DNA of 64,000 bases from a virus, in the IMG/VR virus record IMGVR_UViG_3300028394_000036, positions 1-64,000 of that record. One strand, given 5' to 3'. How positions within the stretch are numbered: position 1 is the stretch's first letter; every line of letters starts with the position of its first letter. Position numbers and translations under genes: made by a program. Positions 8,762 to 17,561 of this stretch are shown here, piece by piece. The notes beneath the pieces are model-generated. The model was not told where the DNA came from. It did no database searches and worked only from the letters and a program-made list of their open reading frames with translations.

Positions 8762-10198
8762 TCACGCCTTATGTAATTCAAAACGATTTCTTGATTCAAA
8801 ATTATTTAGACTATTATTAATAGATTCGTATATACGATCACACATATTAGTCTTTGACATTCCAACTTCTACATTCATAATAAATTCTCTTCCTTTTAAT
8901 CCTGCGAGTTTTCTTTCTTCCTTTGGGGTTTTATACCATTCATATAAAGCATGTCCTATTTCTCTGAAATCTGCTCTATCATCAAAAATATAAGGAGTTG
9001 CAACAGAACCTTGTAATGAAATGTTTGATGGCCAAACTGGCTTAACCCACTCACCGTGTTCTAAATGTCCCCACTCATCTTTTCTATGAAGTGTGTGTAC
9101 TTCCAAATAGTCTTCTTCTGTAAAATACTTATTTGTAGTTGGATTGATAAATCCACATTGGTCTTGTAAACCACCCGTAACGTTTACCACAATAGGTGTT
9201 CCTGCTGCAAGTGCTTCTGCTGTTCCTAACCCAAATCCTTCATTTGAAGCCATATTCATAACAACATCTGCACAATTGTATAATATGTTCAGCTTTTCAC
9301 TCGGAACTACGTTCTCATCAAATAATACAGAATATTCATTACAGAGTTCACCTACTAATGCAACTAAGTCTGTACCATTGGGGTCAATTGGTTGAGTATG
9401 CATGAATAACATACAGTCATCTACTGCGTTACCACCGTTTTTATCCACAAGTTGACAAAAGTGTTTATATGCAAGAATAACATCACCCGGATGCTTACGA
9501 TGAATATTTCTATTATTCCACATAACAATAAACTTATTCGGTTTATCACCACGAAGTTTTTTACTTTCTTCTTGTAATTCTTTCCATTGGTTATGAGTTG
9601 CTGTATACTCTTCTCTAATCGGATGAAACATATCAGTATCAATTCCATGTGGCACATAGGTTATTCTACGCTTTGAAACTTCTTCTCCAAATCTTTTGAG
9701 TACCCTATTATTTATACCATACGTTTGTTTTGAAATTGCCAATAATAAATCACAACTAGCATACGCTTCTTTATTCCACATTGGATCTGTTGGTGAATTT
9801 CCAACTAATCCCACACCATCCCATATATTCAAGTACATTAGTGGAATTTTAGTTCTTATTTCATGTTCCATATTATACAACCATCCCCAAAATCTTGGGT
9901 CTGTGAAGTGTAAAATTGCGTCTGGCTTTTCAGTATCAATTAATTTTCTTAATAAAAATGGATCACCATATCCATCATTGCAATAAATTTTAATAGAAGC
10001 GTCACTAATACCAGTTCTATTTTTTACATCCTCTGATAAATCTAAAATTTTACCTTTTTCTGGATGATTAATTGCAGCACCCACTTGTATCCAGTCAAAA
10101 TGCTGTACCGTTCCTATAACTATATCACGAGAAACGGTTGCTATACCAGACGTTAATCTTAAATCGTCAGATAATAATAATATTTTTTTCTTTGCCAT
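8762..10198 (-). CDS. Glycosyltransferase family 4 (GT-B), second copy type
   Basis: A 478-residue GT-B transferase. It begins KKILLLSDDLRLTSGIATVSRD, with the acceptor-side glycine turn, has the linker YVPHGIDTDMFHP and ends in the donor-binding segment MASNEGFGLGTAEALAAGTPIVV containing E-x7-E. It is distinct from its neighbour GT4 in length and in an inserted segment after residue 200. It is the promoter-proximal member of the glycan run on this strand. Retaining transfer from an NDP-sugar is expected from the family; the product is unknown. Confidence 0.85.
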   Translation of the reverse strand: MAKKKILLLSDDLRLTSGIATVSRDIVIGTVQHFDWIQVGAAINHPEKGKILDLSEDVKNRTGISDASIKIYCNDGYGDPFLLRKLIDTEKPDAILHFTDPRFWGWLYNMEHEIRTKIPLMYLNIWDGVGLVGNSPTDPMWNKEAYASCDLLLAISKQTYGINNRVLKRFGEEVSKRRITYVPHGIDTDMFHPIREEYTATHNQWKELQEESKKLRGDKPNKFIVMWNNRNIHRKHPGDVILAYKHFCQLVDKNGGNAVDDCMLFMHTQPIDPNGTDLVALVGELCNEYSVLFDENVVPSEKLNILYNCADVVMNMASNEGFGLGTAEALAAGTPIVVNVTGGLQDQCGFINPTTNKYFTEEDYLEVHTLHRKDEWGHLEHGEWVKPVWPSNISLQGSVATPYIFDDRADFREIGHALYEWYKTPKEERKLAGLKGREFIMNVEVGMSKTNMCDRIYESINNSLNNFESRNRFELHKA

Positions 10199-10227
10199 AC
10201 AAAACCTTTATAAATTTAATTTATTTT

Positions 10228-10377
10228 TCAAATAGATAAACTACCAGACAAATGTGTTTGAATCAACTTCTCAACCAACCCACTTAATTTGTAACCGTTT
10301 TCGGTACAATATTTTAACAAATCTTCTTTTATAGATTGCCGAAGTTGAATACTTGAATATTTAGATTTTTCATCCAC
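10228..10377 (-). CDS. Small ribbon-helix-helix-like protein, GTG start
   Basis: A 49-residue frame starting with GTG at 10377, preceded six bases earlier by GGAG, and ending at TGA 10228-10230. The product reads like an Arc/MetJ-type ribbon-helix-helix: a polar N-terminus, a short strand SSIQLRQSI, then helices KEDLLKYCTENG and LSGLVEKLIQTHL. Such proteins are dimeric DNA-binding regulators. It lies alone between the nuclease gene and the glycan island and may regulate either; that is inference. It is too short for length-based gene calling but has a convincing ribosome-binding site. Confidence 0.6.
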   Translation of the reverse strand: MDEKSKYSSIQLRQSIKEDLLKYCTENGYKLSGLVEKLIQTHLSGSLSI

Positions 10378-10430
10378 GATTTTCTCCAATGTTTATATGA
10401 ATTCCATACATACATAAGTATGTACTAATT

Positions 10431-10460
10431 ATAGAAAACAGTAGAAAATAGTAGAAAATA
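10431..10460. repeat. 10-bp tandem repeat, three copies
   Basis: Three consecutive 10-mers of the form gtagaaaata, the first with two to three differences, lie between the nuclease stop and the small GTG-started gene. On the coding strand they read TATTTTCTAC. No function is assigned. Confidence 0.6.
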
Positions 10461-10462
10461 TT

Positions 10463-11374
10463 TTAGAACGGTAGGGTATTTCTTTTTTCTTTTGGACATA
10501 GTTCTTCAGACTTGTTGAAATCACAAAATTTACAATTATAATAGTCATTACCACCTTCTGGTGTATAAACAACATCTAACTTAAATTCACCGTCTTCTGT
10601 AAAGTTGGTGGTTATAAATTCGTGTATTTCTTTTTGAATTTGATTCTGAGAAACTTTTCCATGTGATGGTTCAAATCGTTGAACTCTTTTTTTCATTACT
10701 TCATATTCAGCATCTTCCCGTATCTTTCTTCTTAGAATAAGATATTCAATGTGAATATTTTCTGGACTAACATTGTATTGTTTTGCGTAATATGTTTTAT
10801 ACAAAACAAGTTGCGATACTTTTGCTTTATCATTCTTTTGATACTTACCCCATCCACCAGTACTTGTTTTGAAATCGTATATATAAATCTCATCTGTTTT
10901 TGTATTCTTTATTACCAAATCCAAAAATCCAACAAGTCTTACAGTTGAATGAGTTTCAAGTGGAATTATATTAATAGGTAATTCTATTCCAACTAACTCA
11001 TAATCTTTCTTTAAGAAGAAGTCTGCTCTATGTGCCTTGAACCATTTTAGAATTTCAATACCATCATTACAATACTCAGCAAGTTCATTTTGATTTGAGA
11101 AATGTACACCATTTGTTTCGGTAAGTATTTTTTTATAATGTTCCTTCAAACCATTCTGAAGCATAGTATCTAATTCTAAAGCATTAGCCTCGTTTATTGA
11201 TTTTTCATATATAGTCTTTACATATTCTTGTAGAACTTCATGCATTACCGTTCCAAACAACATTGCTATGTTTGGGGTAAAAATACCAACCTTATCTTTG
11301 TAAACAAGTTTCCATCGGTGAGAACAACCTTTCCACATTTGATATTGTGAAAATGATATTTTTTTATCAGACAT
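10463..11374 (-). CDS. PD-(D/E)XK nuclease with C-terminal iron-sulphur cysteines (RecB/Cas4-like)
   Basis: A 303-residue nuclease. The N-terminus (SFSQYQMWKGCSHRWKLVY) is the usual start of the PDDEXK_1 fold with its first cluster Cys; GTVMHEVLQ supplies the conserved His; GFLDLVI followed by YIYDFKTS gives the catalytic D...D-x-K triad. Near the C-terminus YNCKFCDFNKSEELCPKEK supplies the other three Cys of a Cas4/AddB-type 4Fe-4S cluster. It should be an exonuclease acting in recombination or host DNA degradation. It overlaps the next upstream gene by 8 bases. Confidence 0.85.
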   Translation of the reverse strand: MSDKKISFSQYQMWKGCSHRWKLVYKDKVGIFTPNIAMLFGTVMHEVLQEYVKTIYEKSINEANALELDTMLQNGLKEHYKKILTETNGVHFSNQNELAEYCNDGIEILKWFKAHRADFFLKKDYELVGIELPINIIPLETHSTVRLVGFLDLVIKNTKTDEIYIYDFKTSTGGWGKYQKNDKAKVSQLVLYKTYYAKQYNVSPENIHIEYLILRRKIREDAEYEVMKKRVQRFEPSHGKVSQNQIQKEIHEFITTNFTEDGEFKLDVVYTPEGGNDYYNCKFCDFNKSEELCPKEKRNTLPF

Positions 11375-11858
11375 TTTGTTTTTTTGCTCTTAATGGTACA
11401 AATAAATTGACAATTGGTAAGTTACCAGTATCGTAGAATACACCACTAAAGAATTGACCTGCTGTTCTAAACATAGCATCATAATCTATTACACCGTATT
11501 GGTTTACGGACGATTGCATTATCTTGAAAGCGTTTGGATTTTTGATAGCAAGTGAATCTGGATTTGTTTGATACTCCTTCAATATCTGCGATACGTTTAG
11601 TATTTTAGTACCATCATATTCTGCTGCATATAAATTATTAGTTTTAACCATATGCTCAACTTTTGTTAAGTCTGTATAGTAAAATACTCTTGGTACTTTC
11701 GATAATTTATAATCGTTACGTGACCAAGAAGATGGACGTTGACTTGATAATGCTGGATCGAGAACTGCTACATTTCCTAAATCTTCTTTTGAAAAGTGAT
11801 ATAACATAACTCTACCACTAAGAGTAAATGCTTCCATTATCAAGTCTTTTAGTTTCAT
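11367..11858 (-). CDS. Unknown protein with capsid-targeting-like N-terminus
   Basis: A 163-residue protein starting at the ATG at 11858, which has GGGAG eight bases upstream and shares an ATGA overlap with the end of metK. The start MKLKDLIMEAF resembles T4 capsid-targeting peptides and contains a possible prohead-protease site IME|A. Next comes VMLYHFSKED and, later, RVFYYTDL; the LYH segment faintly recalls ADP-ribosyltransferase folds, but no full H-Y-E triad can be placed. Function unknown. Neighbours are metabolic rather than structural. Confidence 0.6.
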   Translation of the reverse strand: MKLKDLIMEAFTLSGRVMLYHFSKEDLGNVAVLDPALSSQRPSSWSRNDYKLSKVPRVFYYTDLTKVEHMVKTNNLYAAEYDGTKILNVSQILKEYQTNPDSLAIKNPNAFKIMQSSVNQYGVIDYDAMFRTAGQFFSGVFYDTGNLPIVNLFVPLRAKKQNV

Positions 11859-13012
11859 CCAATTTTCTCCCATTCTAAATCTTTATTTCCAAAATGACCA
11901 TACTTGGCAGTCTGTAAATAAATAGGAGTTTTTAATTTTAATCTTTCAATGATTCTACTTGGAGTTAAATCAGCGTGAGTAAATTTACCAAGTCCATATT
12001 CTTTGCCAGTTGTTGGATCAAATATACGATATGAAACAGGAAACTCTTCACCGATTGCATATGCTAATTGAACTTTAATTTTATTTGCTTCTTCATTTTC
12101 ATGAAGTGTTGTTATAGCGATATGACGAGCCATATACGCTGCACTTCTATCAACTTTACTTGGGTCTTTGCCAGAGAAAGCACCACCACCAATTTCACAA
12201 TCAGCACCGTATTGATCAACTACAATCTTTCTACCTGTTAGTCCACAATCAGAAACTGGACCACCAACATTCCATTCACCTGCTGGATTTATATGGTAAA
12301 CAGTTTTATCTGTAAATAGTTCCGCAAGTTCTTCTGGAATACTTTCTAATACCGTTGGTAAAATATCAGAATGGAAATACTTTCTAAGTTGTTCAAGTGA
12401 AATCATTTCAGAATGACAAGTTGAAAATACAACAGAATGAATATCTACTGCTTTATTATCTTTATACGTAACAGACACTTGACTCTTCATATCGGGACGA
12501 AGTTTCTGTACATGACCTAATTTACTACCTTTTTTTCTAATATCTGTTGCAACTTCAATTAGTTTTTTAGCCAAGTAAATTGCTATCGGCATATATGTTG
12601 GAGTTTCACGAGTAGCATAACCAAACATAATACCTTGGTCTCCTGCTGTAACAACATCACCTTTATCAACCGCTCGGTTAATCTCTGATGATTGAGTTGA
12701 TATATTAAAGTGAATACGGCAATACTCTGAATTGAAGAATGGTGATTCTTCTTTTGTATAGCCAATGTCTTTTATAAGTCCTTTAATTAATCTAGTTAGT
12801 GATAATTCTAAAGTTCTTTTATCTTTATCAACCGTTGATTTTATTTCACCAGAAACATAAACATCACTATCCTTTACCATAACTTCACACGCAACCTTTG
12901 CGTCTGGATCTCTTTGTAAATACCAATCAAGAATTGCATCTGAAATTTGGTCAGCTATTTTATCAGGATGACCTTCACTTACATATTCTGAAGTCCATAT
13001 ATATGTACTCAT
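11855..13012 (-). CDS. metK: S-adenosylmethionine synthetase
   Basis: A 385-residue full-length methionine adenosyltransferase making SAM from methionine and ATP. All signature segments are present: SEGHPDKIADQISDAILD near the N-terminus, TAGDQGIMFGYA in the middle, and GGGAFSGKDPSKVDRSAAY in the C-terminal half. The start at 13012 is chosen because GGGGGA stands five bases before it and it forms a TAATG overlap with the upstream stop; an ATG 12 bases earlier is less likely. A phage-borne metK is uncommon. Two DNA methyltransferases and two sugar-type methyltransferases in this window are obvious SAM users. Confidence 0.95.
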   Translation of the reverse strand: MSTYIWTSEYVSEGHPDKIADQISDAILDWYLQRDPDAKVACEVMVKDSDVYVSGEIKSTVDKDKRTLELSLTRLIKGLIKDIGYTKEESPFFNSEYCRIHFNISTQSSEINRAVDKGDVVTAGDQGIMFGYATRETPTYMPIAIYLAKKLIEVATDIRKKGSKLGHVQKLRPDMKSQVSVTYKDNKAVDIHSVVFSTCHSEMISLEQLRKYFHSDILPTVLESIPEELAELFTDKTVYHINPAGEWNVGGPVSDCGLTGRKIVVDQYGADCEIGGGAFSGKDPSKVDRSAAYMARHIAITTLHENEEANKIKVQLAYAIGEEFPVSYRIFDPTTGKEYGLGKFTHADLTPSRIIERLKLKTPIYLQTAKYGHFGNKDLEWEKIG

Positions 13013-13383
13013 TATTTCCCCCATTTACCAGATTGAACAAGTTGTGCGATAATTCCATAAACAGAAATATCTTTGAATGTGTCATATAAGGATTCACCAA
13101 CTGCATCTTGTGAACCAAACATAATCATTTGTTTGTAACGATTTATTTTATCGTTAATACGAAAGAATAAACCTTGTAAAGAAAGTTTTCTGTCTTCCTC
13201 TCTTTCTAATGTTGTACCCATTGATATATTATCTGGACCATAGTTTTTTTGTTTTGCACAGAATAGTTCGTACTGTTCTTGTTGAATACGTTTAAATTCT
13301 TTAGTCATAGTAGGAAACTTTTCTTCCATTTCAGAAACAACACCAATTTGTTTTCTACCTAAGTCTATTTCTTTAATTGACAT
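13012..13383 (-). CDS. DUF1599 (nucleotide modification associated domain 1)-like protein
   Basis: A 123-residue helical protein. The pattern ELFCAKQKNYGPDNI, then LFFRINDKINRYKQMI and SLYDTFKDISVYGIIAQ is that of DUF1599/Nmad1: a Lys-rich helix with a YG turn, an R-x3-K-x2-R helix and a D-x2-x-Y helix. The family has been linked computationally to phage nucleotide-modification neighbourhoods; its reaction is not known to me. The ATG at 13383 has GAGGA six bases upstream. It is coupled by a one-base overlap to metK and sits near a TS-fold enzyme and two DNA methyltransferases. Confidence 0.6.
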   Translation of the reverse strand: MSIKEIDLGRKQIGVVSEMEEKFPTMTKEFKRIQQEQYELFCAKQKNYGPDNISMGTTLEREEDRKLSLQGLFFRINDKINRYKQMIMFGSQDAVGESLYDTFKDISVYGIIAQLVQSGKWGK

Positions 13384-13391
13384 TTTATTCC

Positions 13392-13847
13392 TCATTTTAT
13401 AGTCTTCAATTTCTTTTCAAAATCTTTTATTGCGTCTTCTTTAGTACCGTACTTCTTTAGTATAGTAGTAAGTTCGGTTGGATTAGTAGTTTTCAGAAAA
13501 CGAATATACTCAAACACTTCGCTCTTTCCAAGTTGAAAATGGTTACAAAATAAAGTAATCATTTCTGGTTCTATGTTAACTCTATTCTTAGCTTTAACAT
13601 ATTTTAGAAAGAACGAATGCTTTGGTAGAGTATCCGATAATAGTTTATAATAATCTTCTGATGATAATATTCCGTTCGAGTATTTTTGAAATTCATTTAT
13701 AACTTCCACAAGTTCCGGCTCCATAGAGAAGAAACGTGAAATCATATAATTGTTCCAACTCTTCTTATCTTCTTCAGATAAGTCTTCCCACTTTGTCTTA
13801 CGAAGTGTAACACCTTTTAAATGGTCGAATATATTCTTAGCAGACAT
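13392..13847 (-). CDS. 62: Clamp loader small subunit (T4 gp62-like)
   Basis: A 151-residue protein. It has the general pattern of gp62 homologues: IFDHLKGVT at the start, then NNYMISRFFSMEPELVEVINEF, and KHSFFLKYVKAKNR in the middle. In T4 gp62 bridges the four gp44 ATPases that load the gp45 clamp. Identity is supported by position: one gene away from gp44 on the same strand, in the order gp44, zinc ribbon, gp62. Sequence similarity of this subunit is always low, so the assignment is moderate. Confidence 0.65.
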   Translation of the reverse strand: MSAKNIFDHLKGVTLRKTKWEDLSEEDKKSWNNYMISRFFSMEPELVEVINEFQKYSNGILSSEDYYKLLSDTLPKHSFFLKYVKAKNRVNIEPEMITLFCNHFQLGKSEVFEYIRFLKTTNPTELTTILKKYGTKEDAIKDFEKKLKTIK

Positions 13848-13860
13848 TATTAAAATCCTA

Positions 13861-14130
13861 TTAATCGTTTAGTTGTTGTCTTTTTGATGGTAAAAATTCT
13901 TCATTAATATTTCCACACTCAAGACAAGCATACGTTGGAATTGGAATAATTCCTTCTTGTCCAGTTGGTGAAAGTAATGCAGAAATCTTTTTAAAGAATG
14001 TTACTGCATGAAAAAACTTCCCGCCACAATTAGAACAAACAATATCACTTGCTTGATTTAAGTCAACATTAATTCTTTGTCCTTCTTGTCCCGATGGTTG
14101 CCCACCTGCATTAATATCAAATACACTCAT
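13861..14130 (-). CDS. Small zinc-ribbon protein
   Basis: An 89-residue protein with two Cys pairs, CSNCGGKFF and CLECGNI, about 37 residues apart, forming a likely zinc ribbon. The N-terminal 25 residues are polar and Gly/Gln-rich. Its ATG overlaps the gp44 TGA (ATGA), so it is co-translated with the clamp loader. A transcription- or replication-associated binding role is possible, but the sequence does not decide it. Confidence 0.7.
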   Translation of the reverse strand: MSVFDINAGGQPSGQEGQRINVDLNQASDIVCSNCGGKFFHAVTFFKKISALLSPTGQEGIIPIPTYACLECGNINEEFLPSKRQQLND

Positions 14131-15071
14131 CCTTTCCTCCTTTGTTCAATTTCCATAATAATTTGAATAAACATTGCCATTGCATTTATTTCGTGGTCAA
14201 CCACAAAACTATCTTTATATTGTGTTTCTGCAATGATTAAAATAATAGTTGATACAAAACCGCTTGCGTAACTGTCTACATTATCATAGAGATAACGAAA
14301 CAGTTGATTAAAATCTCTCGCATGATTGTCTGCAAGTATCTGACGAATACCTTCAAACTTCTCTTTTTTGTTTTTATTTGATTTCAGTAAATCAACAATA
14401 GTTGAAAAGTAATTAGTTTCCACTAATGTTGATTCATCTAATTTCAGTTTACCATCGATTACGCATCGTTGAGTTGTATTAATAACTCTACGAATATCAG
14501 GATAGTTTGAATTGATAATACTAACAAGATGTTCTTTGTTATATGTAACTTTTTCGCTCTCCAAAATGCTTACGATGTGTTGTGCAACTTCTTTCTTTGA
14601 TGGTGGTACTATGTTAAAGATTTGACAACGAGATTGAATCGGGTCAATAATCTTTTCAACATAGTTACACGTTAAAATGAAACGAGTAGTTTTACTGAAT
14701 GTTTCAATTACATTACGAAGTGCTGCTTGAGCATTGGGTGTAAGATAATCACTTTCATCGAGAATAATAAGTTTTAATCCACCAAATCCAATTGAAGAAG
14801 CAAACTGTTTGATTTTATCACGAACAGTATCTACGGAGTTTTCGTCTGACGCATTGATGTAAATATAATTATCTTTTGCGATAGAGTTCGCAACAATCTT
14901 AGCGAGTGTTGTTTTACCACTACCGGCATCGCCATACAACAGTAAGTGTGGTACATCATTTGTTTTAATATATTGTTCAAACGTTTCTTTAACTGTTGGA
15001 TTCCCAACGTAAGTTTCAAGTGTTTCGGGACGATACTTTTCGTTCCAAATTGTATGAGATGTGTTAAACAT
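14127..15071 (-). CDS. 44: Clamp loader large subunit, AAA+ ATPase (T4 gp44)
   Basis: A 314-residue AAA+ protein. It begins WNEKYRPETLETYVGN like RFC/gp44 proteins, has Walker A GDAGSGKTT at 47-55, Walker B LIILDESD at about 101-108 and the RFC box SRCQIF after a sensor segment ILTCN. With gp62 it opens and loads the sliding clamp gp45 at primer ends. The C-terminal collar domain follows. A TATATTTG box lies 33 bases upstream with TTG 20 bases further, suggesting its own promoter. Confidence 0.95.
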   Translation of the reverse strand: MFNTSHTIWNEKYRPETLETYVGNPTVKETFEQYIKTNDVPHLLLYGDAGSGKTTLAKIVANSIAKDNYIYINASDENSVDTVRDKIKQFASSIGFGGLKLIILDESDYLTPNAQAALRNVIETFSKTTRFILTCNYVEKIIDPIQSRCQIFNIVPPSKKEVAQHIVSILESEKVTYNKEHLVSIINSNYPDIRRVINTTQRCVIDGKLKLDESTLVETNYFSTIVDLLKSNKNKKEKFEGIRQILADNHARDFNQLFRYLYDNVDSYASGFVSTIILIIAETQYKDSFVVDHEINAMAMFIQIIMEIEQRRKG

Positions 15072-15103
15072 ACATAACCTATATTTTTAATAATTAATTT
15101 CTA

Positions 15104-15111
15104 CAAATATA
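15104..15111 (-). promoter_or_regulatory. Promoter -7 box TATATTTG before gene 44
   Basis: On the coding strand TATATTTG fits the Bacteroidota consensus TAnnTTTG. A TTG stands 20 bases upstream, close to the expected -33 position. The start codon of gene 44 is 33 bases downstream, leaving room for a leader of about 25 bases. Confidence 0.6.
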
Positions 15112-15126
15112 CGAATTTATTCCTTA

Positions 15127-15182
15127 TCTACCAACGACTTACGAAATATAAAAATTTGCCCACGGCTTACGAAATATAAAAA
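15127..15182. repeat. 28-bp tandem duplication at a methyltransferase 3' end
   Basis: Units 15127-15154 and 15155-15182 match at 24 of 28 positions. The coding-strand unit starts TTTTTATATTTCGTAAG. Since 28 is not a multiple of three, the duplication changes the reading frame at the end of the methyltransferase: the present C-terminus FRKPWANFYIS replaces a likely earlier ending FRKSLVDKE. Confidence 0.8.
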
Positions 15183-16794
15183 TAGGTTCTTGTTTCCACC
15201 ATTGACCTTTATGAAAAACTTTATTAGAAGTTCTTTCTGCTAATTTTTCTTGGTCAGAGTTTCCAATCATTCTACCCATCGCCATTCCAAATTTACCTAC
15301 ATACTCCATTCCCAATGATTCTAATATATCAATTGAATCTTTTTCAAGGTGAACTATTTTGTTAGTTGAAATTCTAATATCAGCTATATTCCAACAAAGG
15401 TAACGGTCTGATTTCAAATAAGTAACCGCAGTTTCTAATGTTGGGCGTAAAAAGTTATCACGCCAATCCGCATACTCACTATGTGCTTTATACGATTGAG
15501 TTACATCATCGGAATACATTTCTCTGTTAAAGTATGGTGGTGAAGTAAAAACAAAATCTAACTTACCTTTATACTTTTGAAATTTAGGATTGAATTGAAT
15601 TGTTTCTGAACCATCTTGAAAAAGTTCGTATGTATGATTTTCATTTGTAACAAAGAAGTTTGAAGATACATTTGTGCCTCGCTCGCCTATTGATTTTAGA
15701 AAAAAGTCTGCAAGGTATTCATAACGACTTATTTCTAATTCATCAATAAAGTTATCTGTATTTGGGTCTGTTCCAACATAATGCATTGGGCGACCAACAG
15801 ACATAGCACCGAGTATCCTTCCACCCCAACCAGAACTTGGATCATATACCGTTACTGTTTCACTTGCAGGTATATGTTTTGTAAAGTGTTCATAAAGAAA
15901 CTTTGCGGTCATAGGTGGAAAGTTTACAGCCGGTTGACAAAATGACATACGAAATACTTGTATTGCACTTGGAAATAGTTTTATATTCTTTTCGTAAACA
16001 CGAACAATATAAACATTTGCCCTCGGTTCAGAACCTTCTTTTTGTATATTAAATGTATCAGTTAAATCCGCTGGACTACCCAAAGTAAATAACATGAAGT
16101 CATCAATCAAACCTTCTGCTAAGAACTGTCTAATCTCATCTACCTTTATAGTTAAATACTTTTTGTATTTTTTACTTTGAGTTTGTAGAGTGCATGATAT
16201 TTTAGAAATACGAACACCTTGTCCATCGAATCTTCCATCACCATTTTTATACGCCATGAAGAAATCACGAAGAGTTTCACCTTCTTTGAAGTAAGGATTC
16301 TTTACTTGATTTGAAGATAAAGACTTGCTGTACAAATACATAGAATCGTTGTAAACACTTCTCTTCATAATATGATGAAATGTTTCTTTCATAGAGTCTG
16401 TAAAATAATCGTAAATCGATTTACCAGAATCACTTCCCATGCCAGATGCAATTTTAGTTTTTAGCATTGTTGGAAAGAATTGATTTGCAGCAGAACCAAT
16501 TTTTGTGAAATTAGCAATGACTCCAATCATATCAGAGTCATTGCCGTCTTCCACACTATGAAAAATAGATGAAGCGTTGAACTGACGGAGTTTCGAGAAT
16601 GATTGATTAATCTCTTCCTCAGTTCTACCAACGACTGGTGGTTTCCCATTGTTATCCCAATCAGTTAGAATCCTCATTCGTAAATCTTCTGCCCATTCAT
16701 AAAACCTGTTATCGTCAAATGTAACCAGTTCACCATACGTTATGTTTGATGGCCAGGACAGAATATCACTTTTTTCATAGAAATACTTTTTCAT
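15139..16794 (-). CDS. DNA methyltransferase, SPPY type, with long N-terminal extension
   Basis: A 551-residue protein. The C-terminal half is a class I amino-methyltransferase: motif I YDPSSGWGGRILGAM at about 320-335 and motif IV FTSPPYF at about 428, the latter typical of N4-cytosine or N6-adenine enzymes. NIADIRIS and the ending EPIFIFRKPW parallel the second methyltransferase at 20080. The first 250-300 residues are unlike standard enzymes and may be a recognition or oligomerisation domain. No restriction partner is near. The start overlaps the gp45 stop by one base (TAATG). A 28-bp tandem duplication has remodelled its last residues. Confidence 0.8.
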   Translation of the reverse strand: MKKYFYEKSDILSWPSNITYGELVTFDDNRFYEWAEDLRMRILTDWDNNGKPPVVGRTEEEINQSFSKLRQFNASSIFHSVEDGNDSDMIGVIANFTKIGSAANQFFPTMLKTKIASGMGSDSGKSIYDYFTDSMKETFHHIMKRSVYNDSMYLYSKSLSSNQVKNPYFKEGETLRDFFMAYKNGDGRFDGQGVRISKISCTLQTQSKKYKKYLTIKVDEIRQFLAEGLIDDFMLFTLGSPADLTDTFNIQKEGSEPRANVYIVRVYEKNIKLFPSAIQVFRMSFCQPAVNFPPMTAKFLYEHFTKHIPASETVTVYDPSSGWGGRILGAMSVGRPMHYVGTDPNTDNFIDELEISRYEYLADFFLKSIGERGTNVSSNFFVTNENHTYELFQDGSETIQFNPKFQKYKGKLDFVFTSPPYFNREMYSDDVTQSYKAHSEYADWRDNFLRPTLETAVTYLKSDRYLCWNIADIRISTNKIVHLEKDSIDILESLGMEYVGKFGMAMGRMIGNSDQEKLAERTSNKVFHKGQWWKQEPIFIFRKPWANFYIS

Positions 16795-17513
16795 TAATTG
16801 TTTTCCAATTTTACTAAGAAATATCTTGATTCAAAATCGTCAATATCAAATTCAACTTTTGCTAAACCTTGCGAGGAAACTTTCATTGAACCACCGTTCA
16901 AATCTTTATTTGCTGATAGAATTTCTTTGAAATACTTTGCTGAAAAAGAAATTGGTTCAAAATCTTGTTCACAAATACAATCAATATCAATTGAAATTCT
17001 ATTGGAGTTTATGTTAGCATAACCAATTACAATTTGCCATTTATTAGTCTTACCGTTTTTAAGAATAGTAAACTTCTCAATATCAGATAAAGCAGATTTA
17101 GCTTTGATAAATTTATCAATAAAATCTTTTGTAATTGACATTTCTAATTCAAATGGTGGAAGTTCTTTCAACTCTGGTGCCGGTGGAATAACTGCCAAAT
17201 CGGCTAACATATAATTAACAGTTGTGGATTTATCGCTTAACGTTAAAGCGAATGCTTTATCGTCTGCACCATTAATTTTAAATTCAATAGTGTTACCAAG
17301 AACACCAAGAAGACTTGTAAGTAAGTTTGTATCATACACACCAAACTTTGCTACTTGACCGCTGAAACTTTTTAACTTAACTTCCCCTACTACACATTTG
17401 TCATCAGAAATAAAACGAGTTGCTAATCCACCGTTTGCATTCCAAGCAACAGATTGAACTAATTTACCCAAGTGATATTTACTAATGAAGTTTAATAACT
17501 TTGATTTTTCCAT
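16794..17513 (-). CDS. 45: Sliding clamp (T4 gp45)
   Basis: A 239-residue protein matching the length and pattern of gp45: the N-terminal LLNFISKYHLGKLVQSV, a central DTNLLTSLLGVLGNTIEF strand region and the second domain starting MSITKDFIDKFIKAKSALSD. The trimeric ring tethers gp43 and, in T4, also activates late transcription. It stands between its loader and the polymerase. A TATATTTG box 32 bases upstream suggests a promoter. Confidence 0.9.
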   Translation of the reverse strand: MEKSKLLNFISKYHLGKLVQSVAWNANGGLATRFISDDKCVVGEVKLKSFSGQVAKFGVYDTNLLTSLLGVLGNTIEFKINGADDKAFALTLSDKSTTVNYMLADLAVIPPAPELKELPPFELEMSITKDFIDKFIKAKSALSDIEKFTILKNGKTNKWQIVIGYANINSNRISIDIDCICEQDFEPISFSAKYFKEILSANKDLNGGSMKVSSQGLAKVEFDIDDFESRYFLVKLENN

Positions 17514-17544
17514 AACACGAATCCTTTTATAATAATAATTTCCA

Positions 17545-17552
17545 CAAATATA
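17545..17552 (-). promoter_or_regulatory. Promoter -7 box TATATTTG before gene 45
   Basis: Coding-strand TATATTTG lies 32 bases before the gp45 start codon, the same spacing as at gene 44 and thioredoxin. The -33 region is T-rich without a clear TTTG. Confidence 0.5.
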
Positions 17553-17561
17553 CTGAATTAT

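Noticed and set aside
11367-11858. ADP-ribosyltransferase identity from the LYH segment
   Set aside because: The Tyr and Glu motifs of the triad cannot be placed with confidence; left as unknown.
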